A stretch of 43,089 nucleotides of DNA from positions 1-43,089 of the forward strand of contig CAYLSV010000026.1 of NCBI GenBank assembly GCA_964386435.1, in the 5' to 3' direction. Every line of letters begins with the position of its first letter. Position 1 is the first letter of the stretch. Below, piece by piece: positions 1 through 7,927 of this stretch. A program made the position numbers and the translations under genes. Source of the DNA: CAYLSV01 sp964386435. Its GTDB lineage: Bacteria > Planctomycetota > Phycisphaerae > Tepidisphaerales > Tepidisphaeraceae. The notes below the pieces were generated by a model. The model was given only the letters and a program-made list of their open reading frames with translations, searched no databases and was not told the origin of the DNA.

Positions 1-535
1 CCGAGAGGTACTGGCTGCTCATTTCCGCCCCGTACCGGCAGTGGCCGCCGGGCAGGCCGTCGGCGTCGATCCGCAGCGGCGGGAAGCCGTCGTCGCCGAG
101 GAAGCTGACACGGACGCCGAGGTTGCGGAGCATGTTCACGAGCCGGCCGATGGGTCGCTGCCGCATGCGCTCGATGCCGTCGAGCGTGAACGAGCCGTGG
201 CCGAGGCTGAGGAGGGCGGCGAGAAAGCGGATGGTCGTCCCGCTGTTGCCGCAGAACAAGTCCGCGGATTTGGCGGGAATGTTGCCGCCCTGCCCGACGA
301 CGCGGACGGTGGCGGCCGCTTCGTCGCTTTGCACCTCGAACCCGAGGGCGGCGAGGTTCGCAAGCATGAACCGGGTGTCGTCGGCGAACAGGGCGTTGCT
401 CAGCGTGCTCGTGCCGTCGGCGAGGGCCGCACAAATGAGCGCGCGGTTCGTGATCGACTTGCTCCCCGGCGGCCGCACCGTCGCATCGAACGGCACGTCC
501 ACCACCGGCACAATCGCGTCACCCTCGGGAATCAC
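1..535 (-). CDS. aroA: 3-phosphoshikimate 1-carboxyvinyltransferase (EPSP synthase), N-terminal part, cut by window edge
   Basis: EPSP synthase joins shikimate-3-phosphate and phosphoenolpyruvate in the cytoplasmic aromatic amino-acid pathway. The reverse strand reads a substrate-binding GSKSITNRALI motif near residue 20, GNSGTTIRFL near residue 80, an IERMRQRPIG stretch and SSQYLS at the window edge, all in the order of the AroA N-terminal half. About 178 residues are present; the rest lies outside the window to the left. The start is taken as the GTG at 535, because only about 19 residues then precede the GSKS motif, as is usual. The frame stays open upstream to a TGA inside the palindromic repeat at 586-642, but that part has no protein character. 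The gene follows the phosphatase gene on the same strand with a repeat between them. Family assignment is secure; the exact start is uncertain. Confidence 0.93.
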   Translation of the reverse strand, partial: MIPEGDAIVPVVDVPFDATVRPPGSKSITNRALICAALADGTSTLSNALFADDTRFMLANLAALGFEVQSDEAAATVRVVGQGGNIPAKSADLFCGNSGTTIRFLAALLSLGHGSFTLDGIERMRQRPIGRLVNMLRNLGVRVSFLGDDGFPPLRIDADGLPGGHCRYGAEMSSQYLS

Positions 536-585
536 GCACCAGTGTACCGCCCCGTGCGACGCGCCATCTTCGAGAGAAACCGCAC

Positions 586-642
586 AAAGCGTGGGGTAGC
601 TGCGGTGCAACGCACCGCAGCTACCTCACGCTTTCGAGCGTG
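586..642. repeat. Family A palindromic repeat (GTAGCTGCG), single-palindrome form
   Basis: Positions 595-625 form a perfect palindrome with 14-bp arms around the triplet AAC. The pairing extends outward imperfectly to 586-634 (AAAGCGTG against CACGCTTT). The right end carries a second hairpin at 627-642, a 6-bp stem closed by a TTCG tetraloop. The element lies between the stop of the phosphatase gene (653) and the aroA start and could end or attenuate transcription, but there is no T-run. It is the compact form of a repeat seen at several other places here. Confidence 0.85.
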
Positions 643-652
643 TCGACACAAG

Positions 653-2140
653 TCATTCCTGCGGGCCCACGTGCAGATGCACCGTGGTCACGTCGTCGCT
701 GCGGTCGGCGAGGCCGACGTAGTTGCGCAGGGTGCGGCGGAGGTGGGCCGCGGCATCGGCGGCGGATGGATGCCGGGCGCCTTGGGCAAACGTCTCCAGG
801 ATGCGGGCGTCGCCGAAACGTTCGCCGGCGAAGTTTTGGGCGTCGGGCAGACCGTCGGTGTAGATCATCAGGCGGTCGCCGTCGTGCAAATCGAGCGTCG
901 CCTGGTGGAACCGGGCGTCGGGCTCGATGCCCAGCAGGATGTCGTCGGTCGTCAACTGTTTGACCTGCCCGCCCCGCCAGAGCAGCGCCGGCGGGTGGCC
1001 GGCGCAGCAGTAGGTCAGCCGCCGGGCCTTGACGTCCAGGACGCCGTAGAACAGCGTGACGAACTCGCCCAAGCGGGTGTCACGGTGGAGCATGTGGTTC
1101 AATCCGCCCACCGCCTCGGCGAGGCTGTAGATGTGGTCGACCTGCGCCCGCAAACTCGCCCGCACGGCCATGCCGATCAACGCCGCGGCGACGCCCTTGC
1201 CGCTGACGTCGGCGACGAGGATGCCCATATTGTCGTCGGGCAGCGGGATGTAATCGTAGATGTCGCCGCCGAGCTCCAGGGCCGGGATGTACGTCCCGGC
1301 GAAGCTCAGCCCCGGCAGCTCCGGCTGCTGCTGGGGCAGCATGCGCTGCTGCACGCCGCTGGCCATCTCCAGCTGCCGCTCGGCCCGCTCGGCCTCCATC
1401 ACGTCCTCCCGCAGCCGCACGTTCGCGATCGCCGAGGCCGCCATCGACGCAACGCTTTGCAGCAAATCGACCTCCCGCCGCCGGAACGTGTGCGGCCGGT
1501 CCGTGTAAATCCGGATCACGCCCAGCGCCCGCCCCTGCGCCCGCAGCCCGGCCACCAGCGCCGAGACGATGCCCTCCCGCTTGGCCTGCTCGGGGAACAG
1601 CACGCGGTCGTCGGTCCGCATGTCGGCGACCATCGCGTGACCGTTTTCGCCGAGGGCTTCCTGATCGATCCGGGCGTCCTGCAGACGGATGGTGCCTTTA
1701 TCGAGGTAGCCGTCGGAGAGGTTGTGGACGGCGGCGATCTTCAACTCGTCGGCGTCGTCCTGCAGCAGCCGCAGGCTCGTCGCCCGCGCCCCGGTGACGT
1801 CGGCGACCAGGCGGACGATTTTTTGCAACGCCGCGTCCAGATCACGACTTTCGGCCGTCAATCGGCTGATCTGGTGGAGCGCCGACAGCTCGGTGAGCCG
1901 CTCGTCGAGCTGGTGCTGCGTCGCGAGCGCTTCGGTCAAACTCGCCGCCAACAACGCCGCAAAAGGCCGCGGCCCCTCGATTCGTGCCACCACCTCGTCA
2001 TCATCGTTCACCGGCAACCCGCTATGATCCGCCGCCCCCACGCGCAGCGTCGCCCCGGCCGCCGTCTCGTGCCGCCGAACCAGCCGCGCCAGCGTGCCCC
2101 CGGGCAGGCGGCCGCGCAACAGTTGGGAACCGGTATTCAT
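653..2140 (-). CDS. GAF-domain SpoIIE/RsbU-type PP2C serine phosphatase
   Basis: The protein is a cytoplasmic signalling phosphatase. A variable N-terminus is followed by a helical linker (about residues 65-95), a GAF sensor domain (about 100-245) and a SpoIIE-type PP2C domain (about 265-490). Metal-binding motifs are visible as GGDIYDY (Asp near 293), VADVSGKG (Asp near 311) and the C-terminal YTDGLPDA and SDDVTTVHL. RsbU-type enzymes remove phosphate from anti-sigma-factor antagonists in partner-switching pathways; which partner applies here is unknown, since no RsbV or RsbW gene is nearby. The ATG at 2140 is chosen; a GTG four codons upstream (2152) is equally possible, and neither has a good ribosome-binding site. 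It follows phoU by about 43 bases on the same strand and is probably co-transcribed with it. Confidence 0.9.
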   Translation of the reverse strand: MNTGSQLLRGRLPGGTLARLVRRHETAAGATLRVGAADHSGLPVNDDDEVVARIEGPRPFAALLAASLTEALATQHQLDERLTELSALHQISRLTAESRDLDAALQKIVRLVADVTGARATSLRLLQDDADELKIAAVHNLSDGYLDKGTIRLQDARIDQEALGENGHAMVADMRTDDRVLFPEQAKREGIVSALVAGLRAQGRALGVIRIYTDRPHTFRRREVDLLQSVASMAASAIANVRLREDVMEAERAERQLEMASGVQQRMLPQQQPELPGLSFAGTYIPALELGGDIYDYIPLPDDNMGILVADVSGKGVAAALIGMAVRASLRAQVDHIYSLAEAVGGLNHMLHRDTRLGEFVTLFYGVLDVKARRLTYCCAGHPPALLWRGGQVKQLTTDDILLGIEPDARFHQATLDLHDGDRLMIYTDGLPDAQNFAGERFGDARILETFAQGARHPSAADAAAHLRRTLRNYVGLADRSDDVTTVHLHVGPQE

Positions 2141-2183
2141 CCGCGCCGCCACGGTAGGACCGCGGACGGGCGCAAGAACCAGT

Positions 2184-2846
2184 TCACCCGCCGTTCGCGT
2201 CGCGGCCGGTGCCGTGGCGGATGTCGGTGCCGCGGACGATGTAGACCACGTCCTCGGCGATGCTCGCGGCGTGGTCGCCGATGCGCTCGAGGTTGCGGCT
2301 GATCAGCACCGCCGCCAACCCACTGTCGGCGGCGGCGGGCAGGGTCTGCATCTCGTGCAGGGCGGCGGTGAACACCTCGTCGCGCAAGCGGTTCACGTGC
2401 TTATCGCCGGCGAGCACCTTCTCCGCCAGCGTCACATCACGGCCGATGAGGGCGGCCAGCGCGTCGCCCACCTGGCCGCGCACGGCGGTGAACAGCTCGG
2501 CCATCGGGCCGGCGGGGTCGCCGTCGAGGTGCTCGGCGCTGGCGGCGACGTTGCAGCAGCAGTCGCCCACCCGCTCCACGTCGGCCGCGGCCCGCGTGGC
2601 GGCGAAAACCAGCCGCACATCGCTCGCCACCGGCTGCTGGCTCACCACCGTTCGCACGGCCGCGGCGTCGATGTCCATTTGCAGCTTGTTGACCTGGGCC
2701 TCCAGCCGCCGGACCTCCGCGACGGCCGGTTCGTCGCCGTCCAACACCGCCGCCGCCGCCGCCGCGATCATCCGCTCGGCCCGCCCGCCCATGAGCAGCA
2801 AATCCTCGAGCAGCGCGCGCAGTTGGGCGTTGAGCGTTTCCCGCAT
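2184..2846 (-). CDS. phoU: PhoU-family phosphate regulator
   Basis: PhoU proteins couple the Pst phosphate transporter to the PhoR/PhoB two-component system and act in the cytoplasm. The 220-residue product has the expected size and two three-helix repeats. Each carries the acidic metal-cluster motif: ADVERVGDCCCN in the first half and RNLERIGDHAASIAEDVVYIVRG in the second. The ATG at 2846 is preferred to the TTG one codon earlier. No pst or phoR gene is in view, so the gene stands apart from its usual operon and sits between a small membrane peptide gene and a SpoIIE phosphatase, all on the same strand. A perfect 15-base palindrome lies immediately upstream. Confidence 0.92.
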   Translation of the reverse strand: MRETLNAQLRALLEDLLLMGGRAERMIAAAAAAVLDGDEPAVAEVRRLEAQVNKLQMDIDAAAVRTVVSQQPVASDVRLVFAATRAAADVERVGDCCCNVAASAEHLDGDPAGPMAELFTAVRGQVGDALAALIGRDVTLAEKVLAGDKHVNRLRDEVFTAALHEMQTLPAAADSGLAAVLISRNLERIGDHAASIAEDVVYIVRGTDIRHGTGRDANGG

Positions 2847-2849
2847 CAA

Positions 2850-2864
2850 CGGGTAACTTACCCG
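2850..2864. promoter_or_regulatory. Palindrome directly upstream of phoU
   Basis: The sequence is CGGGTAA, one base, TTACCCG: a perfect 7-bp inverted repeat ending three bases before the phoU ATG. It lies just after the stop of the small membrane peptide gene. It could be an operator or an RNA hairpin that hides the phoU ribosome-binding region. Function is inferred from position only. Confidence 0.3.
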
Positions 2865-2867
2865 GTT

Positions 2868-2966
2868 TCACTCCACCGTCAGCGCCGGAAGCATGGTCAG
2901 CCACAAAATCGCCACGATCGCTGCCACGAGCAGCAACTGGATCATGACCCGCCCCACGGTTCTCAC
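2868..2966 (-). CDS. 32-residue single-pass membrane peptide
   Basis: This very small ORF begins with a GTG whose last two bases are the first two of the upstream gene's TGA stop (GTGA overlap), the classic layout for translational coupling. The product has a short polar start (VRTVGRV), then one hydrophobic helix (IQLLLVAAIVAILWL) and a short tail (TMLPALTVE). An internal ATG gives a 25-residue version. No family is recognised. Coupling to the four-helix membrane protein gene suggests a small accessory subunit, which is inference. It is followed by phoU after about 20 bases. Confidence 0.5.
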   Translation of the reverse strand: MRTVGRVMIQLLLVAAIVAILWLTMLPALTVE

Positions 2967-3400
2967 GCCCGCCTCCGCTTGAGGCACGTTTCCCAGACGA
3001 ACGGGAAAAACGCCGGCCACCACGCCAGATCGTTCGTCAGGATCGTGAACCCCAGCGACTTGGGCAACACGCCCAGCCAGAACGCCCCGTACAAAAAGCC
3101 GATCGGTCCGAAAATCTTGCCAAGCGTCGCGATGAGGATGAACGGCGCGTACCGCTCCGGGTCCATCGCCGCCGCGGCATACCCGAGGGCGAACACCAGC
3201 ACGAACATGCCGATGCACTGCCAGAAGAGCAGCCCGATCGCGTCCGTCTCGATGCCGACGAGGCCCAGCGTCGCCGCCGGCAGCAGGATGACGACCACGC
3301 CCCAGATCGTGTTGTAAACCGTCGCCGCCCAGAAGACCCAGCGGTACCAACTCCGCCGGGGCTCGGGCAGCCGAAGGACCGGCGGATCGACAACTCGCAT
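2963..3400 (-). CDS. Small four-helix integral membrane protein, unknown function
   Basis: The 145-residue product has a short basic cytoplasmic start and about four hydrophobic helices: the first from WVFWAATVYN to LLPAAT, then GLLFWQCIGMFVLVFALGY, FILIATLGKIFGPIGFLYG and DLAWWPAFFPFVW. It ends with a basic CLKRRRA tail, so it should lie in the inner membrane. The aromatic-rich helices resemble small conserved bacterial membrane proteins without assigned function. The ATG at 3400 is used; a GTG two codons upstream (3406) is an alternative. The stop overlaps the GTG of the 32-residue peptide gene. No catalytic residues are apparent. Confidence 0.75.
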   Translation of the reverse strand: MRVVDPPVLRLPEPRRSWYRWVFWAATVYNTIWGVVVILLPAATLGLVGIETDAIGLLFWQCIGMFVLVFALGYAAAAMDPERYAPFILIATLGKIFGPIGFLYGAFWLGVLPKSLGFTILTNDLAWWPAFFPFVWETCLKRRRA

Positions 3401-3428
3401 CAGCACGCCGCCACTGTAGCGGCCACCC

Positions 3429-4415
3429 TCACCGTGCCGCTTTCAACTCTCCCACCCGCTCGGCCCCCGGCAGCCGCAGCGACTCCTGCCACGACACGAC
3501 CGGCTGGTTCACCGGCGGTGTGTTGCGCATCGGGTCGTACCACTGCCACACCGCGTGGCAGCCGTACGTGACGCCGCAGGCACCGTGATCCAGCGCCTGC
3601 TTCATGATCGCCAGCACCTCGTCGGCGGTGCTGTGGCCGTGATGGTGCTGCCAGCCGGGGGCGAACTTCGGGTGGGCCTCGTACAACGGCTCGGCCTCCA
3701 GCACGGGCTTCGTGTGCCGGGCGAGCTCACTTTGCAGCAACGCCACCGCCCGCGTGTCGGCCGGCGGCTCGTGGACGGTGTGGCCGCTCTGGATGCAGTG
3801 GAAGTCGAGCCAGTCGGGGTCGCCGATGTGCTCGAAGCTGCCGCTGCCGCCGGGCGGGTGGTAGGTGATCAGCGGCCGGGGCTCCGGCCCAAGATGCCCC
3901 TCGATCAAGCCCGCGGCCATCGCGTGCCACACCGCCTTGTGCCTTGCCTCCGGCGCCGGCCGGTCGCCGCCGAGCATCCAGACGACGCCCGCCCCGGCGT
4001 ACCGCCCGCCCAAAAACCGCCCGTAGGCGCGGGCGTTCTCCTCATCGAACACCACCGGCCCGTCACCCCAAAGCTGGTGCACCTTGTCGCCCCACGTCGG
4101 CAGCAGACACGCCACAAGGCCGAGGCCGTTCAGCGTCTCGACGCAGAAGTCGACGTGCCGAAAATACGTATCGTTTGGTTGAGCCGGGTCCAGGTCAACG
4201 AGCGGCACCTCCCCCTGCCGGTTCGCCACCCGCAGCCCGTCCAACTCCGCGATGCAGCAGAATTGCACCACGTTGAACCCTTGCCCCGCCCGCACCGCCG
4301 CGTAACGCCGAACCTCCTCGGCCGTCGCCCGATGCACCAGCTCCCACGCCGTGTCGCCGAGCCAACCAAACGTCTCCCCCCGCCCGTCCAGCAGGCGACG
4401 CCCTTCCACGGCCAT
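3429..4415 (-). CDS. DUF4038 (apiosidase-like) glycoside hydrolase
   Basis: The protein matches the DUF4038 family, TIM-barrel enzymes related to apiosidases that cut plant cell-wall side chains. Visible hallmarks are FGWLGDTAWELVHRAT near the start, GFNVVQFCC, VVWMLGGDRP, PVLEAEPLYE (probable catalytic Glu region) and GVTYGCHAVWQWYDP near the C-terminus. The product is about 328 residues. The ATG at 4415 is preferred because MAVEGRRLLDG lines up with the usual family start. A GTG at 4433 and an ATG at 4499 are also in frame, but the first residues they add look non-coding. No signal peptide is seen, so the enzyme is probably cytoplasmic. The gene is transcribed away from the ParD/ParE pair. 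Confidence 0.85.
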   Translation of the reverse strand: MAVEGRRLLDGRGETFGWLGDTAWELVHRATAEEVRRYAAVRAGQGFNVVQFCCIAELDGLRVANRQGEVPLVDLDPAQPNDTYFRHVDFCVETLNGLGLVACLLPTWGDKVHQLWGDGPVVFDEENARAYGRFLGGRYAGAGVVWMLGGDRPAPEARHKAVWHAMAAGLIEGHLGPEPRPLITYHPPGGSGSFEHIGDPDWLDFHCIQSGHTVHEPPADTRAVALLQSELARHTKPVLEAEPLYEAHPKFAPGWQHHHGHSTADEVLAIMKQALDHGACGVTYGCHAVWQWYDPMRNTPPVNQPVVSWQESLRLPGAERVGELKAAR

Positions 4416-4463
4416 GGGTCGAGAGTGCTTCACGGCGGCTCGCTGACAACATAGGTGTTGCCG

Positions 4464-4492
4464 TTGACATACCGCGGGTGCGGTGCGACGAT
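4464..4492 (+). promoter_or_regulatory. Possible promoter of the ParD/ParE pair
   Basis: A perfect TTGACA stands at 4464-4469. Seventeen bases later GACGAT (4487-4492) matches TATAAT at three positions. Transcription would then begin close to the ParD ATG at 4498, giving a nearly leaderless message, which fits the lack of a ribosome-binding site. The -10 match is weak. Confidence 0.35.
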
Positions 4493-4497
4493 TGGGC

Positions 4498-4758
4498 ATG
4501 GACCGTCACGAGGTCACGCTCCCGCAGGCACAGTCCGAACACGCCCGCGCCCAAACCGGCCCCGGCCGCCACGCATCCGTCAGCGATTATGTCGCCGACC
4601 TGATCCGCCGCGACCAGCAACGCGAGCAACTTGGGACGGGCCTATGCACGCTGCTGGACGAGGCCGTCGCCTCGGGCGAGCCGGTGGAGATGACGCCGGG
4701 CACGCTTTCGGATCACCTTCAGCACCGGATCGACCAAGTGGTCGGAGCATCCGAGTGA
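4498..4758 (+). CDS. parD: ParD-type antitoxin
   Basis: This is the antitoxin of a type II toxin-antitoxin pair. The 86-residue product has an N-terminal ribbon-helix-helix-like segment (MDRHEVTLP, then RHASVSDYVADLIRRDQQRE) typical of ParD, which binds its own promoter. The C-terminal half, ending in HRIDQVVGASE, is the kind of tail that wraps the toxin. The ATG at 4498 is preferred over a GTG five codons upstream. The stop overlaps the toxin start (GTGA), as expected for a coupled pair that keeps the antitoxin in excess. Autoregulation by the ParD/ParE complex is known for the family and inferred here. Confidence 0.85.
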   Translation: MDRHEVTLPQAQSEHARAQTGPGRHASVSDYVADLIRRDQQREQLGTGLCTLLDEAVASGEPVEMTPGTLSDHLQHRIDQVVGASE

Positions 4759-5075
4759 AGTTGATCCTGCGGCCTCGGGCAGTCGCCGATCTGGAAGAGA
4801 TTGTGGAGTACATCGCCCGCGACCGACCCGAAGCGGCGAGAGCTTTCGCAACTGCGGTGATGCAAACTTGTGAGAACCTCATCGAGTTTCCGGTTCGTCA
4901 CACGCTAATTGATCTGCCAGAAGTTGCCGAGCGCGGAATTCGCCGTGTAGCGATGAACAGCTACCGGAACTACCTCATCTTCTACGTCGCTCATGCCGAT
5001 GCTGTGGAGATCCAGCGTGTGCTGCACGGCGGCCGAGACTTGGCTCCCCTGCTGGGCGAAGCCGACGCGCCCTGA
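4755..5075 (+). CDS. parE: ParE-type toxin (RelE/ParE fold)
   Basis: The 106-residue product has the ParE layout: KLILRPRAVADLEEIVEYIARDRPEAA at the start, a central helix ending NLIEFPVRHTL, and the core strand motif YRNYLIFYVA followed by EIQRVLHGGRD. ParE toxins act on DNA gyrase; RelE-like relatives cut mRNA. The YLIFY and VLHGGRD pattern favours the ParE side. Translation starts at a GTG that overlaps the ParD stop by four bases. No obvious damage is seen, so the pair may be active. It is probably an accessory stabilising module lying between a glycosidase and a glycosyltransferase gene. Confidence 0.86.
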   Translation: MKLILRPRAVADLEEIVEYIARDRPEAARAFATAVMQTCENLIEFPVRHTLIDLPEVAERGIRRVAMNSYRNYLIFYVAHADAVEIQRVLHGGRDLAPLLGEADAP

Positions 5076-5102
5076 TCTTCATCATCTGCTACAACATCCC
5101 TC

Positions 5103-6221
5103 GTGAAGTTCGCCTTCTTCGTCCACAGCCTGGCCAGCGATTGGAACCACGGCAACGCCCACTTCGTCCGCGGCGTCCTCTCGGAACTGCTGCGGCGGGG
5201 GCACGAGGTGCTGGCGTTCGAGCAGACCGACAACTGGAGTCGGTTTCACCTGGAGCGCGATCACGGGCCGGGGGCGGTGCGGGCGTTTCTGGAGGCGTAC
5301 CCGGAGCACGGCGATGTGGCGCGGACGTACACGCTAAGCGACGGCGGCGACGTTGAGGCGGCGCTGGATTTGGATCGGACGCTGGCGGGGGTCGATGTGG
5401 TCGTCGTGCACGAGTGGACGCCGCCAGCGGTGGTGGCGGCGCTGGGGGAGCGGCGGCGGACGCGGGGCGGGTTCACGCTGCTGTTCCACGACACCCACCA
5501 CCGCATCGTCAGCGAACCCGCCGAAATGGCCCAGTTCGACCTCACGCACTACGACGGCGTGCTGGCGTTCGGGCAGATTCTGGCCGACAAGTACGCCGCA
5601 GCCGGGTGGGAAAACCGCGTCTGGACATGGCACGAGGCGGCCGACCCCCACGTGTTTCACCCGATCGATGCCGAGCAAGACGAAGACTTTATCTGGGTCG
5701 GCAACTGGGGCGACGGTGAGCGGACCGCCCAGCTTCATGAGTTTCTGCTCGACCCGGTGCGTGACCTCGGCTTGCGGGCCACCGTCCACGGCGTCCGCTA
5801 CCCCGATGCCGCGAAGCAGGCCCTCGCCGAGTGCGGCNNNNNNNNNNACCTGCCCAACCACCACGCACCGCGGCAGTTCGCCCGCCGCCGGGTGACGGTC
5901 CACGTGCCGCGGCAGTTCTACGTCACCGACTTGCCCGGCATCCCGACGATCCGCGTCTTCGAGGCCCTCGCCTGCGGCATCCCGCTGATCTGCAGCCCGT
6001 GGCCGGACACGGAACACCTGTTCATGCCCGGCGACGACTTCCTCACCGTCACCACCGGCGACGAGATGAAGTCAACGCTCCGACGCGTGATCGATGACCC
6101 GTCCCATGCCGCCCAGGTGGCCGAGCACGGCCGGCAGACCGTTCTCGCCCGCCACACCTGCGGCCACCGCGTCGACGAACTGCTTCAGGTGCTGGACGAC
6201 GCCCGCCGGTGGCGAGCCTGA
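5103..6221 (+). CDS. CgeB-like glycosyltransferase, contains a 10-base assembly gap
   Basis: The 372-residue product resembles CgeB/YkvP-type glycosyltransferases with a GT-B fold. It starts with an N-terminal Rossmann half (MKFAFFVHSLASDWNHGNAHFVRGVLSELL in the first 30 residues), with VHEWTPP and FHDTHHRI following. The nucleotide-sugar half carries FIWVGNWGDGER, IPTIRVFEALACGIPLICSPW and a helix-rich C-terminus. These enzymes move sugars onto cell-surface or small-molecule acceptors; the acceptor here is unknown. The start is a GTG with no clear ribosome-binding site. Ten unknown bases (5838-5847) lie in the middle, and the flanking halves are in the same frame if the gap length is right. 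It is cytoplasmic, about 27 bases after ParE. Confidence 0.85.
   Translation: MKFAFFVHSLASDWNHGNAHFVRGVLSELLRRGHEVLAFEQTDNWSRFHLERDHGPGAVRAFLEAYPEHGDVARTYTLSDGGDVEAALDLDRTLAGVDVVVVHEWTPPAVVAALGERRRTRGGFTLLFHDTHHRIVSEPAEMAQFDLTHYDGVLAFGQILADKYAAAGWENRVWTWHEAADPHVFHPIDAEQDEDFIWVGNWGDGERTAQLHEFLLDPVRDLGLRATVHGVRYPDAAKQALAECGXXXXLPNHHAPRQFARRRVTVHVPRQFYVTDLPGIPTIRVFEALACGIPLICSPWPDTEHLFMPGDDFLTVTTGDEMKSTLRRVIDDPSHAAQVAEHGRQTVLARHTCGHRVDELLQVLDDARRWRA
5838..5847. other. Assembly gap (10 N)
   Basis: Ten undetermined bases fall inside the glycosyltransferase gene. The reading frame is kept across the gap and both sides look like normal family sequence. Confidence 0.99.
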
Positions 6222-6274
6222 CCTTGGGCGGGATGAACTGTGCCGTAAGGTTTCGGCGATGTTGAGCGACTCGA

Positions 6275-6293
6275 CCGGCGGCGTCACCGCCGG
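6275..6293. terminator. Possible bidirectional stem-loop between convergent genes
   Basis: CCGGCGG, five bases, CCGCCGG forms a perfect 7-bp stem between the glycosyltransferase (+) and sugar dehydrogenase (-) genes, touching the end of the latter. There is no T-run, so an intrinsic terminator is only a possibility. Confidence 0.3.
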
Positions 6294-7825
6294 CGCAGCA
6301 GGGTGAATCCGCCCGCGGCCAGCAGGGTCAGTGTGGCCGGCTCCGGGACCGAGGCGGCCCAGGCATCGATCGTGTTGGTGTCGCCGCTGCCGAAGTTGGC
6401 ACGCAGGATGCCAAAGTCGGCCAAGTTCACCACGAAGTCGCCGTTGAAGTCGGCGTCCTGAAACCGCAGATCGTCATCCTCACGGCCGAAGTTCGCCCGC
6501 AGCACGCCGAAGTCGGCCAGATCCACCGAGCCGTCGTAGGTCGCGTCGCCGGGGGTGACGTCGAACTCCAGCCGGGTCAGCCGGCCGTCGAAGGTGGTGA
6601 TGTACAACTCGCCGTCGGCGTCCTCACCGAAGCTGGCGAGGTCGAACGTGGGGGCACCGTCGGGAAAAATCGCGCCGGTCAGCTCCTCCAGCGGCAGATC
6701 AAGGTCCTCCAGATCGGCAAAGTCGGTGACGTCGTCGAAGCCGGCGGTTTGGGCAAGGTCCAGCGCGAACACCCGGCCGCTGACGAAGTCGCCGAAAATG
6801 TACTTGCCCTGATAGTTGGGGCCCAGGTCGTCGCCGCGGTAGACGTAGCCGCCGGTGACGCTGCGGCCGAGGATGGGTCGATCGCCGGTGCCGGGGGAGC
6901 CGATGCCGGCCGATTCCTCGGAGTGGGCGTAATCGAAAATCGGGTCCACCGCGCCCGTGGGTCGGGGGCCGCCGACGTTGCCGGTGGGGGTGGCGATGTA
7001 ACCTTCGCGGGGCCGCCAGCCGAAGTTGTAGCCCAGTTCACCGGCGGGCATGAGGTTGATTTCTTCGCGGCGGTTCTGGCCGACGTCGCCGACATAGAAG
7101 TCGCCGGTTTCGCGGTCGAAGCTCGCCCGGTAGCCGTTGCGCAACCCGGTGGCGACAATCAAATCGTCACCCGGCTGTCCGACGAACGGGTTGTCAACGG
7201 GCGTGCCGAAGGTGCGGTTGAAGTCGCTGCCGCCGACGTCGAGCCTCAGCAGCTTGCCGAGGCGTTTGTCGTTGTCCTGGGCGTTGCCGATGCCTGGGGT
7301 GTGGCCGGCGTCGTTGTCGTCGCCGCCGCCACCGTCGCCGAGGCTGACGTAGAGGTTTTGGCCGTCAATCGGGCTGAAGCCGATCCAGCCGCCGTTGTGA
7401 TTCCGTTGGGGCTGGGCGACGTTCAGGATAACGTTGCCGTTCGGATCCGCCACGCCGTTGGAATCGACGCGGTGGCGGGCGACGGCGGTGTCGCCGCTGG
7501 TGTTGGTGTAGTGGACGTAGAACTCGCCGCTGCTGGCGAAGTTGGGGGCGAACGCGAGCCCGAGCAGGCCCTGTTCGTTGCCGACGGTGCTGATCTGGCC
7601 CGAGAGGTCGAGGAACATGCCGCCAGTTGAGCCGTCGAGGCCCACCGTCTTGATGCGACCGCCTTGCTCGACGACGTACAGCGTCGAGTCGTCGCCGGGG
7701 GCGGCGGTGACGAACAGCGGGTCGTTGAACCCGTCGGCCACCACCGACGAGGTAAGCTGCCCCACCGCCGGCGAGGCAACAAGAACAGCGGCGGCCACAG
7801 CGAACGAAGTGCGTGAACTCAGCAT
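6284..7825 (-). CDS. Exported PQQ-type aldose sugar dehydrogenase with dockerin-like repeats and PEP-CTERM tail
   Basis: The first 24 or so residues (MLSSRTSFAVAAAVLVASPAVG) are a signal peptide. The middle is a six-bladed propeller of the soluble aldose sugar dehydrogenase family, which oxidises sugars with PQQ. Family motifs include EQGLLGLAFAPNF, RNHNGGWIGFSP, YVSLGDGGGG, LGKLLRLDV, GDVGQNRREEIN and GYNFGWRPREGY. Two dockerin-like calcium loops follow (GDATYDGSVDLADFGVLRAN and DADFNGDFVVNLADFGILR), then a sorting tail VPEPATLTLLAAGG with RRR at the end. The ATG at 7825 has a good site (CCGGAGG, 7 bases upstream). The protein should be anchored or displayed outside the cell by an exosortase-type system not encoded here. 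Upstream lies a repeat pair that may separate it from the kinase gene. Confidence 0.9.
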   Translation of the reverse strand: MLSSRTSFAVAAAVLVASPAVGQLTSSVVADGFNDPLFVTAAPGDDSTLYVVEQGGRIKTVGLDGSTGGMFLDLSGQISTVGNEQGLLGLAFAPNFASSGEFYVHYTNTSGDTAVARHRVDSNGVADPNGNVILNVAQPQRNHNGGWIGFSPIDGQNLYVSLGDGGGGDDNDAGHTPGIGNAQDNDKRLGKLLRLDVGGSDFNRTFGTPVDNPFVGQPGDDLIVATGLRNGYRASFDRETGDFYVGDVGQNRREEINLMPAGELGYNFGWRPREGYIATPTGNVGGPRPTGAVDPIFDYAHSEESAGIGSPGTGDRPILGRSVTGGYVYRGDDLGPNYQGKYIFGDFVSGRVFALDLAQTAGFDDVTDFADLEDLDLPLEELTGAIFPDGAPTFDLASFGEDADGELYITTFDGRLTRLEFDVTPGDATYDGSVDLADFGVLRANFGREDDDLRFQDADFNGDFVVNLADFGILRANFGSGDTNTIDAWAASVPEPATLTLLAAGGFTLLRRR

Positions 7826-7927
7826 AATGATCCTCCGGACAGCCCTTCCGGCCGGCAGCTTACCAACCTCGCGACGGCAGTAAAACCCACGAACCCCGAC
7901 CTGTTCGGGTGAAAAGATCACGTGGGT

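Noticed and set aside
41..2302. Long plus-strand ORF of 753 residues
   Set aside because: It is antisense to aroA, the SpoIIE phosphatase and phoU, which have clear family motifs; a GC-rich shadow frame.
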